20,532 bases of DNA, taken from Bimuria novae-zelandiae CBS 107.79 (Eukaryota > Ascomycota > Dothideomycetes > Pleosporales > Didymosphaeriaceae). This document shows positions 8,606 through 17,694 of this stretch, piece by piece. A program made the translations under genes and the position numbers. Numbering within the stretch: the first letter of the stretch is position 1; each line of letters starts with the position of its first letter. Under the pieces are notes generated by a model. It saw only the letters and a list, made by a program, of their open reading frames with translations, searched no databases and had not been told where the DNA came from. The stretch lies in contig ML976735.1 of NCBI GenBank assembly GCA_010015655.1, forward strand, positions 119,584 to 140,115, written 5' to 3'.

Positions 8606-9453
8606 GTTTGTTTTTGGGCTTGTTCGCAGAGACGATGGTGGTTTTGGGGTTCGCGATGGGCAATCACGGTGCAGTAGAAGAAGACGACGTGAAGACGAGG
8701 TTGAAGTAGAGATAGCGAAGGATTACGTCTCCCAGGCAACAGCGTTCGCAGGTCTCGCTGGATGAGATATTACATGCTGCATACGTTCGGTTGCATGATA
8801 CAAATGAGCCTTACACCGTGGGCTTAACACTGATTTGCGCGGGGACTTCGCCATAGCCCCACATATATCGCACATCTGTTTGTTACTGGAGTAATCAAAT
8901 GGGCTATGCAGGCTCGGAACCTGAAACCAAGGAAGTTCGAACAATGCTAGTGGCCGAAGGAGGGGGCTGTGCCATTCTAAGTTGTACGCGGGGCCGCGAA
9001 CTATCACGTGTTCTCAGACCTTCGGCAAAAGCGGCGTGCGAGAATGCCTTGCAGGATTCCCAATGTAAACAATCTGTAAGTCGGTGGATCCGAGGCAGTG
9101 GTTCTACACGGGGCTAGCCTCGTCGGGAATTACGTCAATCGTGAGGGAATATTTCCTGTGCGCGGCGGATTACGACGCGAGAACCGTATCTCATCTGTCG
9201 AATGGCCACGCCGATTCTTTCGGGCGCGCAGTACCGTCAGAATGAACATTGTGGTGTAAGATATGGGGAAAAGTACAAAGGGTAAGCTCAAGAAGCCTGT
9301 TACTCACGTGATGCAGGGATTCTTGCAGGGGTTGCAACACCAAAACTTCGGCATCTTGATCGCATCAAATTTCATCAAAAATACGCCCAAATAAGGCCTT
9401 TTGAGATAATCTGGCTATGCTGTGAAGTTATTCTGGCCACCTGCTTGCTCACA
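8606..9453. other. Long spacer upstream of four-helix gene
   Basis: This segment should contain the promoter of the minus-strand four-helix gene and, at its right end, the 3' flank of the mariner remnant. Base composition is normal and not RIPped. Open frames such as 8899-9117 (+) resemble nothing I know. The end of the mariner element, with its terminal repeat, should be here but I could not fix it. Confidence 0.45.
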
Positions 9454-9714
9454 TTAGTGTGCAATATGGTAAAAGTACGTAGGATGAAGCTTCTCGGCCA
9501 TGTACTGCCTCATCTCCTCATCGTGCTGCCATATATCTTGTACGTACTCTTCGGCTGCCTTCTTAGCCTCTTTAGAACTAGAGTGGCAGTCGTAACTCTC
9601 TAAATAACCTTTAAGTTGCCTAAAACAGCGCTTAATTAGGTGTAAATTAGGTAAATTTAGAGGTTAAGGAGCGAACTTAATTCCTAGCCGCTTAATATTT
9701 AGCTAGTAATAACG

Positions 9715-10100
9715 TGTATCGGCGCAGGTCACTCAAAGGATCGATGTTGGCGTATCTCCTAGCAGAGGCATGTGGGAGTGCGTGTATAAGAATGTAGCCT
9801 CGAATGAATTAAGTGCCTATAGGCCTGGTACGAAAGGATACGGAAAAGGTACTGAACTACAAAGGCCCCAAGCTCCTCTAAATACACCTCTTCCCAGATG
9901 GCTAGCTAGCACATAACTGCCATAGGTTGACCGTCGGTCTGATGGATCTGAAATAGGTCCGAATCGGATTCGTAGTTCCCCATCGGTCTGATAGATCCGA
10001 AATTGGTCCGATACGGATGAGTGTCGGTTTTCGGATGATCTCGAATCCTGTCTTGACTGGCCAAGGGTTCTCGTGTCGACGAGCGATTGTTCCTGTTACA
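9715..10100 (+). mobile_element. Solo LTR, family B, in mariner transposase
   Basis: 386 bp starting TGTATCGG and ending TGTTACA, flanked by TAACG at 9710-9714 and 10101-10105, a perfect 5-bp target duplication. It separates DNVRLYTLSLRY from LNIKRLGIKFAP of the mariner protein. Orientation is by TG..CA convention only and could be reversed. It has normal base composition and an internal direct repeat (9934-9969 and 9983-10018). It is unrelated in sequence to family A. Confidence 0.85.
9934..10018. repeat. 36-bp direct repeat pair in family B LTR
   Basis: TCGGTCTGATGGATCTGAAA and its next 16 bases (9934-9969) recur at 9983-10018 with 31 of 36 positions the same, offset 49 bp. Confidence 0.75.
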
Positions 10101-10244
10101 TAACGTAGGCTAAGTGTGTAGAGGCGTACGTTATCTTACACTAGATAAATAGTAGTATCTTAATTATAATCGCGTACGGCGTAATAGTATAGAAATACTT
10201 ATTTCTTTAAGATAGTCTTAGCGTACTAAAGACCGTTTATACCT

Positions 10245-10945
10245 TGTTAGGATCTGAACATGTACAAGACGCTGAGGACCAACGGGCCCTCAGTGGGGGT
10301 GACACTCGGCGGGGTTGCGTAACCGAGATCACGTGACGTACCATCCAGCCAAGACATACCATCCAGCCAAGACATACCATCCCGCCAAGATCATGGAAGG
10401 TGTACCATCCACGGACGGCGCTGCCATCCATCGATACTTGTGGATGGCAGAAGAAGGGTAGACGGTAACCAATAACCCTCTTGTATATAACCCAACACGA
10501 ATACCCTTATGGCATTCGCGTTCAACCTATTTATCAATCTATCGTTTAGATCTGACTAAGCAACCTTGTTAATTTGATTATACTGTACACAGCCAAGACA
10601 TACCATCCCGCCAAGATCATGGAAGGTGTACCATCCACGGACGGCGCTGCCATCCATCGATACTTGTGGATGGCAGAAGAAGGGTAGACGGTAACCAATA
10701 ACCCTCTTGTATATAACCCAACACGAATACCCTTATGGCATTCGCGTTCAACCTATTTATTAATCTATCGTTTAGATCTGACTAAGCAACCTTGTTAATT
10801 TGATTATACTGTACACACCTTCGATACCAACGCCCTAGTAACAAGCGTGAGCTATCACTACACCCTCTCCCGTCCTACCAAGTACTCCTGCCCGAGAACC
10901 AACCTTAGCCCGTTTAGGACCAGCTATCCTAGATGGAACCTAACA
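10245..10945 (+). mobile_element. Solo LTR, family A copy 2, with internal duplication
   Basis: 701 bp from TGTTAGGATCTGAACATG to GGAACCTAACA, the same ends as 714-1150. The flanks are TACCT (10240-10244) and TAACT (10946-10950), a target duplication with one mismatch. It is longer than the other copies because of a 226-bp tandem duplication (10364-10815). It interrupts the mariner transposase between YKGGKV and the block ending in the second catalytic Asp. Confidence 0.88.
10364..10815 (+). repeat. 226-bp tandem duplication inside an LTR
   Basis: 10364-10589 and 10590-10815 are two adjacent copies that differ at one base, C at 10535 against T at 10761, in a CpA context. Confidence 0.93.
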
Positions 10946-11138
10946 TAACTTTCCCTCCTTTATATACAAACTCCTTATAAGAAAAGAACTCCTTAATTAT
11001 CTATAGTTTCTTAGTACTTTTACGAAGAGCTCTACCTTTCTTGCCTACTACTTTATTTACTACTAAGACAATTTTATTACTTTAAATAATATTATAATTA
11101 ATCTTTTAAAGTTATTACTCCTTTATAGTGCTAGAGAC

Positions 11139-11599
11139 TGTTAAGATCCCAAAGGGGTAGCTGGTCCCTAAGGGGCTAAGGTTGGTTCTCGGGCAGGAAT
11201 ACTGTAGTAGGACGAGAGAGGGCCGTAGTAATAGCTTGCGCTTATTACTGGGGTATTAGTATTAAAAGTAGGTATAGCATAATCAAATCAACAAGGTTGC
11301 TTATTCAGATCTAAACGATAGATTGATAAACAGGTTAAACATGGATACCATAAGGGTATTCGTGTTAGGTTATATACACAAGGTGTAAACATTACCGTCC
11401 GCCTCTCTTTCTGCCATCCCTGGGTTTCGCTGGATGGCAGTGCCGTCCATGGGTGGCACGCCTTCCACGATCTTGGCAGGATGGTATGTCTTGGCTTGGA
11501 TGGTACGTCACGTGACCTCGGTTACGCGACCCCGCCGAGTGTCACCCCCACTGGAGGCCCGTTGGCCCTCCTTGTTCCATACATGTTCAGATCTTAACA
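11139..11599 (-). mobile_element. Solo LTR, family A copy 3, inverted
   Basis: 461 bp; reading on the minus strand it starts TGTTAAGATCTGAACATG and ends in the complement of TGTTAAGATCCC. GAGAC flanks both sides (11134-11138 and 11600-11604), a perfect target duplication. It is opposite in direction to copy 2, which is 193 bp away. It interrupts the mariner protein at RSRAKVS. Confidence 0.9.
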
Positions 11600-12249
11600 G
11601 AGACCTTCGCGCGAGATCGCTTAGCTTAGATAGCCTTCTTTACCTTATTATTTGCCTAAGTAACGCGTTGTATTAGATCTTTATAGCTTTTATTATTGTC
11701 CTTTACCTATATAATACAGGGACGTAGGTAGGAGCAAGTAGTATCTATTAACGTCGTAGCGTAGATTATAAGGCTAAAACTTAGAAGCGCACTTAGCAGC
11801 GTAAACTTATTACTATTAAATCCTTTAGGTCGCGAGATCTTCTACTTATCGCCTTATAAATTACGCCTACTAATAGCCTTTAACGTCTTATCGTAACACA
11901 CAAAGATAATATATAGAAAGTGGAGGTTATATTTAGCCTTAAGCTATATAGAATATTTAAATTAGTTATTTTTATTATTACTATTAAGTATTGGTTTCTT
12001 TAGCTATACTCCGTAAGTTATAGCGTAATTATAATAGTCGTTGCGGTACTCCCTAGCAATTTTAAAGATAGTATTTTTACTTAGCGTAATACTAGCTTCC
12101 GCGTAGACATGCTACACTACTTTATGCATATAGTAAGTACTAAATTAAATAATATTATCCTATAGCTTTACGCTTAAGTTAGAGCTATTACGCACCTTTA
12201 GTAAATAGCTAGGTAAATAAACGCGTCTTTTTAGTATTATAATAAGTAA

Positions 12250-12413
12250 TATAACGGTATTCGGATTGTTCATTGTTGCCTATGCTAGCTCATTGCTGCC
12301 TACACTCATTTACTGCTGCCTAGCCTACCTAGCAGTATATATCTTAGCTACTACACACATACAATCAAATCAGTGTTTTTCCCAACTTTCGCTTTGCAGC
12401 AACAACCGCTACA
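12250..12413 (+). repeat. 5' LTR of copia copy 1
   Basis: 164 bp beginning TATAACGG (the usual TG start apparently changed to TA) and ending CCGCTACA, so the ends are near inverted repeats. It matches 17345-17436 over its first 92 bp. Confidence 0.8.
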
Positions 12414-12426
12414 GTTATAAGCCTAG
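12414..12426 (+). promoter_or_regulatory. Primer binding site, initiator tRNA-Met half-molecule type
   Basis: Directly after the LTR the sequence reads GTTATAAGCCTAG. With two RIP-type transitions reversed it would be GTTATGAGCCCAG, complementary to the anticodon loop and stem of initiator tRNA-Met (CUCAUAAC). Priming from an internal tRNA-Met fragment is known for Drosophila copia. Confidence 0.6.
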
Positions 12427-12495
12427 ATTGCGACGGGATCTCACTCACCTGACTTATTACATACTTATACATAGAGTAGAGCACCTACGAGCACG

Positions 12496-15400
12496 ATGAC
12501 AACCAAGTTGGACCTAATAGTCACTCGGGTGACGATTGTCCTTAGCCAATTAAAGGATTAGTATAAATAGCTGTTTATCCGCAAGGATACGGCACAAAAG
12601 AACTAACTTTAGAAATACGTTAATTTAGATGTTGTAGTAGACTAACTACCCTAGCTAGAGGAGCCAACGGAGCCTTAGCTAAGTAACTACGACTAACAAG
12701 CTATATTATTTGCTAGCTTAAACACTAAGCAGTAAGCCAACTATCGTTAGGCGTACGAGTAATAAGAGAAGAAGGATCTAGAGTATAAGCGTTAGCTTAA
12801 GGCTCTAGCAGACTTTAACTCTAAAATTAGTAAGATAATAGTAGCGCATTATATATACCTAATTAAGGACAAGGATACGCCGCACTAATAACTTATAACC
12901 CTTAAGAAATATCTCGTACTATTAGATGCAACGCGTCGTCGCGATTTAATAGCAAAATATAAGAATCTTTAGATATCGCTAAAGGGCAGAAAGGTTAAAG
13001 AATAGCTTTAATATTAGATTAAGGTTACTAGCTAGTGCAAGGCTATTAAGCTTTTAGAGACTAAGGATACCTATACGCAGGAGGACTTCCTAGTTACCTG
13101 CAAGACAATTAACCCTAAATATAGAATGGCAGATCTGCGAGACCTGATCTAAAAAGAGAGGCTTGGTATAAAAGTCCTATTAGTAGAAGACTACGTTGCT
13201 AAGTTCTTAGCATACCTAAAGCGTACACGCCTAATTAGTATAGGCTTTAGTGCACACGCGGCAGAGCTAGAGATAGTAAAGCTAATAACACTATAAAGTA
13301 ATAAACCTTCTCGAAGCGGTATATGCCTCTGTGGTAAGAGACACTTATAGTCTAAGTGCTGGTTAATAAACCTTAATGCTCCTAACTAACCCTAAGGATA
13401 TAATAATAAGGAAGCTAGTAAGAAAGTGGCTGCAGCCTTTGCTAAGGATCCAAGCTTAAAAGCGAGGGTAGAGAAAGCTATACAGGACTAAAAGGCAACT
13501 TAGTCAAACTCTAAGCCTACAGTTACTATTAACAATAACAAGCCTCCTTCTAATCTATTAACCTACACCGCATAATATATGGTATCCGATGCCGTTACGG
13601 TTAACAAGCACGATAAGCACGACAAGCGTAACAAACGCAACAAGGATCTAATGCTTAACAATAGTGTTAAACCTACTAAGGAGTTAGTAGCTCTATTAAC
13701 GCTTAATAATATTAGTAGCTACGACTTATTAAGCAACCGATTTATACTTAATCCTGGTTCAAACACTTATATTGTCAACACTGAGTCCTGGCCTAGATAG
13801 ACGAGAGAGTATAAGGCTAGTGCCAACAACTTCGTAAGAGCAGGAACAGGCCGTATTAAGATTACTGCATAGGGCAGCATAAAGCTGACCGTGAAAACAC
13901 TAAAAGGACTATCACCTATCGTCTTAACACACGTTGCCTTAGTTAAAGGCTTCTTAACAAGCCTTATAGGCTTAGCACGCTGTCGCTCGAGTTAGATCTA
14001 CTTTAACTTAAGATAACATTTGCTATATAAAGTTAGCAAGAAAACCGTTATTGTACAACTAGAGTATAATAATAGCTACTGGCTAGTTAACGCTGATGCT
14101 AGCCGCCGCCTAGACATACGCCTATTATTATCCTTTAGCACTACCTACCAACCTTTAAAGGACCTTTAACGTAATTGTATAGTTAACTATAAGACAGCGT
14201 ATAGCACCTAGGGTTATCCTGGCAAGAAGGCGATCAAGAAGCTAGTTAACTATGTAGAAGGCTTACGAGTAGAAGGTAAAAATAGCGACTTCTGTAGCGT
14301 ATGTGTCGAATCAAAACTTATAAAGCAAGTCTCTAGAAGACAGCAGAAAGACTTTACACCTAGGAAGTTCTATCGCGTTGCTATAGACTTTATATAGCTA
14401 CTACCTCGAGAGGCAGACCCTTGTCTTAATAGTAACTAAATTACAGGTTACATAGTAGACTAGTATAGCAAGTGGCATAAAGTTAACTACTTTTTATAGC
14501 GTACGAAGGCATTCCTAAGCTGCTAGCTTGTTTAAAAAGTTTATAAGATATAGTGTATTTTTAATAGCAACGTCACCGTAATTAAGACTAATAATAACTA
14601 AGGATACAGAGTTACACTAAACGTGTTAGAGGAGCTCTGCGCTAAGCTAGGGATCTAATACAAGCCACGGGCAGACTACGCAGACAAATAAAATAGCCTT
14701 ATAGAGTAAGTAGGCAAGATTATCGTTATTTAAGCTCGAGCTATAAGGCTTAAAGGAAACCTGCTAAAGTTATTATTAAATAAGCTATTTTAAATAGCAG
14801 CATACATACTAAATCGCATACTAACTAAAGCGCTAGGCTGGAAGACTCTATATAAGGTTGTATAGGGATTAAAGCTAAAGGTAAACTACTTATGTCTTAT
14901 AGGCTATTAAGCATACGTCTAAAATCTGTCTATTAAAAGAGGCGACAAGCTAGAATCTAGAGCTCTTATAGGACACCTTATAGGCTATAATTTAATAAAT
15001 ATCTTTAGGATCTAGCTGCCTACAAAGGACAGAGTAATTCGAGCGAGAGACGTCATTTTCGAGCTAACGCGATTTTACGAAGGGCTAGAAGGCTACGTAG
15101 CTAAGTTAGTTATTAAAGAAGTTATAGAGCTACTTGCTTTCCTAAAAGAAGCTAAATCTAACAATATTGCTATTAAAGAGCTTATAACGCTTAGATAAAG
15201 CCGTATAATACCTGCAGCGGTAGCTCAGGCTAGCCAGTAGTAGGTAGGGGGTGAGAGCAGAAGTGACGAGAACGATAAAGTTAATAAGGACGTAGAGGAC
15301 CTGTTTATAGGAGGTGGGCTGCTTACACCTACGTCACCTGAGCCTTACGTGAGCCGGCAACGGAACAACGATACTCCGGCCAACGTTCTCCCGGCAGAAC

Positions 15401-17280
15401 AAGATCTAGAGACAACACTACAAGAGCTCTCTGTAACACAAATTCCTAGTTATATACCTAATCGCTATAATAATAACGCGCCAAGGCGTAGAAATCCTAA
15501 AATTAATAAATTAAATATACGTATAAGCTCGCGCCGCCAATAATAGCGCACGGACGACCTTACTAGTGCAACCAGATACCAGACGCACGTAATTTCCTAT
15601 AGAATACGTATTAATAACTACCTGCACGCATTTATAATAGCGCTAAAGCTATAGCCTGTAATTAAGATCTATTAGTTACAAGTTCTACCTCCACTAAGGA
15701 CCTGGAGAGACCTAGAGGCTTATTTATATAGAGCCAAGTTTTAACAAGCTAGTTAAGAAGAATACTAAAGCATTTAGAGTAAAGGATGCTTTACTAGGAC
15801 TATAAAGATAGTAGTAAATATTAATACTAAGGTCTTACTACTTATGTGGGTATTTACCTATAAATTTAATAAGGACGGTTTTCTTTCACGATTTAAGGCA
15901 CGATTGGTAATTAGAGGTAATCTCTAGCAGCCATACGGAGACACCTACGCCGCCACACTCGCGGCACGCACCTTTAGAGTAATTACCGCTATTACTAATT
16001 ACTTTAGGCTAGAGCTAATTTAGTATAACGTACTAATAGCTTTTCTTAACGCCCTACTTAATTATCTACTCTACGCGCAGACGCTAGACAGATTTTAAGA
16101 AGATAGAAAACTACTCTAAATACTCCGCGCTTTCTATAGATTAAAGGAGTCACTGCTACTATAGTACAAGGAGCTCCGCAGGACGCTACAGTCACTAGGG
16201 ATAAAGCCTGTGCCAGGCTTTCCATGTGTATACACGAATAAGTGGCTTATACTATTTATCTACGTTAACGATATCGTTATGGCCTTTCACCTACACAATA
16301 TTAAGCTCTACTAGTAGTTCGAGCAGAAGCTTAGCGAGTGCTATTAACTAAAGCGACTTAGTCTACTTAAGTAGTTTTTAGGTATACGCGTTATCCGAGA
16401 CATCGCTACCCGTAAACTCTAGCTACTTTAAGATACCTATATTAACAAAGTAGCTATAAAGTATGGCATAACGTCTACCGACCGCCGTACAAAAGTACCT
16501 ATAATAGTCAACTATCTTAAGCTATCTACGGAGGATCCTAACGTAGCTTGTATAAAGCTCTACTAAAAGCTTATTAGCCATCTCGCGTTCCTAACGTAGT
16601 TTACTTAACTAGACCTCGCACGTGCACATGTAATACACGCTTTACATCTTACTAACCCTAGACAAGCTTACGTAGACTCTATACGCAAAGTATAGCGTTA
16701 CGTCTTAAAGATAAAGTACTACGCGCTTAAAGCTTGTATAGAGCAAGAGATTTAAGAGTTTATAACTATAAAAGAAGATTATTATAATTCTATATTCTTT
16801 AGAGTATCTAATACTGCTTTTATAGATAACCTAGAGACTCGCCGTAGCTCTTAAGGATATATTTTCTAGTTATTTAGGATAACTATTAACTAGAAGTCTA
16901 CCTTGTAGCGTATAGTTACTAAATTAACTACTAAGGCAGAGCTACTCGCGCTCTCCCTTACAGGCTTAGAAATAGAGGAGTAGCTACGCCTATTTAAGGG
17001 CCTCTTACTAACGCTTTACACTACTCTAACTATCTTATATAATAATTAGCAGACGGTTGGGATTGTTATAAAAGAATAAGACAAACTAGTAACTAAGCTC
17101 AAGCATGTCGATATACACCAGAGCTGGATCTGCTAGGAAGTAGAGCAGGGACGACTCTACGTACAATAGCGATCTACTAATAGGATGCCTGCTAACGGCA
17201 TGACCAAGATGCTACCACGTCAAAAGCACGCAGAGTTTGTGAGGTAGCTACACCTTACAAATCTATACTCTCGACTTTAA
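12496..17280 (+). pseudogene. copia gag-pol polyprotein, RIPped pseudogene
   Basis: From ATG 12496 (MTTKLDLIVTRVT) the gag frame is cut by TAG/TAA codons. A zinc knuckle CLCGKRHL-SKC is at 13324-13359. The protease block FILNPGSNTYI (about 13741-13773) has Asn-Pro in place of the active Asp-Ser. In the integrase, CSVC is near 14293 and the second catalytic Asp is Asn (14590-14592). In the reverse transcriptase LMWVFTYKF is near 15841 and YVDD is now YVND (16261-16272). RNase H is recognisable near 16800-17060. The lost Asp codons are G-to-A changes, and most stops fit Trp or Gln codons hit by RIP. A stretch at 15349-15543 between integrase and reverse transcriptase stays open. Its protein aligns by eye along its length with copy 2. 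Confidence 0.85.
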
Positions 17281-17330
17281 GGCACAGTAGATATGTAGGA
17301 GAGATCATCCTTACGTCGTTAACTGACTAC

Positions 17331-17344
17331 AGGATGAGGGGGTG
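17331..17344 (+). promoter_or_regulatory. Polypurine tract of copia copy 1
   Basis: AGGATGAGGGGGTG directly precedes the 3' LTR. It contains no CpA and its only TpG is unchanged, which may be why it survived RIP intact. Confidence 0.75.
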
Positions 17345-17436
17345 TGTAATAGTATTCGGATTATTTATTATTGCCTATGCTAGCTTATTGCTGCCTACAC
17401 TCATTTACTGCTGCCTAGCCTACCTAGCAGTATATA
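17345..17436 (+). repeat. 3' LTR of copia copy 1, truncated by insertion
   Basis: It starts TGTAATAG after the polypurine tract and follows the 5' LTR to AGTATATA, where copy 2 begins. The missing 72 bp should lie at the far end of copy 2. Confidence 0.8.
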
Positions 17437-17649
17437 TGTCGCGGTGGGCCGAACGGCTGGTGCGCAGTAGAAAAGATTGTGGAATTCTTCTGCTAGAGGG
17501 TGTACTATCTAGAAGCTACCGAGTATGTATGTGTACGAGCGTAAACATCGCTAGTCCCAGATAGGTGTAGCCCTCTCAGAAAGGTGAGTGGCAACTAAGC
17601 AAGGGTAGGAGTAACCATCTCATCGAGTAAGAGCCATTAAACCGTCACA
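17437..17649 (-). repeat. 3' LTR of copia copy 2
   Basis: 213 bp; on the minus strand it begins TGTGACGG after the polypurine tract and ends CCGCGACA, giving near-inverted ends. It is not alignable by eye to the 164-bp LTR of copy 1 beyond its first bases, so the two are related but distinct families. Confidence 0.72.
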
Positions 17650-17663
17650 CACCCCCTCATCCT
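17650..17663 (-). promoter_or_regulatory. Polypurine tract of copia copy 2
   Basis: AGGATGAGGGGGTG on the minus strand lies just before the LTR. It is the plus-strand DNA primer site in retrotransposons and identical to 17331-17344 of copy 1. Confidence 0.78.
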
Positions 17664-17694
17664 GTAGTCAATCCATGACGTAAGGATGAATCTC

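Larger units (their letters stand above)
9454..12249 (-). pseudogene. Tc1/mariner (DDE_3-like) transposase, split by three solo LTRs
   Basis: Reading leftward, four blocks form one gene: 12249-11605, 11138-10946, 10244-10106 and 9714-9454 (TAA 9454-9456). Landmarks are YAEASITLSKNTIFKIAREY near the N-terminal side, RRNL-GDK-KISRPKGF, EFFSYKEFVYKGGKV, then IYLV-DNVRLYTLSLRYY (family LVEDNAPxHT, second catalytic Asp) and GIKFAP-PLNLPNLHLIKRC, which is family WPPNSPDLNxIExxW with Trp now a stop, Asp now Asn and the catalytic Glu now Lys. The C-terminus ends LHPTYFYHIAH. At each LTR, removing it and one 5-bp target copy restores frame, although each insert (466, 706 and 391 bp) is not a multiple of 3. 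The N-terminus is cut at 12249 by the copia element at 12250. Stops are those expected from RIP of Trp and Gln codons. The sequence left of about 9595 is not RIPped. Confidence 0.82.
12250..17436 (+). mobile_element. RIP-degraded Ty1/copia retrotransposon, copy 1
   Basis: The order is 5' LTR (12250-12413), primer binding site (12414-12426), gag, protease, integrase, reverse transcriptase, RNase H, polypurine tract AGGATGAGGGGGTG (17331-17344) and a 3' LTR cut after 92 bp (17345-17436). The order integrase before reverse transcriptase defines copia. Its left target sequence is AGTAA (12245-12249); the right one must lie beyond the window. It split the mariner transposase gene. Where both LTRs can be compared (92 bp) I count seven differences, all transitions. 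Confidence 0.88.

Noticed and set aside
8723..9117. Possible small genes upstream of the four-helix gene (- and +)
   Set aside because: No family resemblance, overlapping each other, and no splice or promoter signals.
10101..10135. ATAACGTA/TACGTTAT inverted repeat as a possible regulatory hairpin
   Set aside because: It overlaps a target duplication and mariner coding remnant; the arms are only 8 bp and likely chance.
12266..12499. 77-codon open frame near the start of copia copy 1
   Set aside because: It runs through the 5' LTR and primer binding site, so it is not a gene.
17334..17564. 76-codon open frame between the two copia elements
   Set aside because: It spans the polypurine tract, the truncated LTR of copy 1 and the LTR of copy 2.
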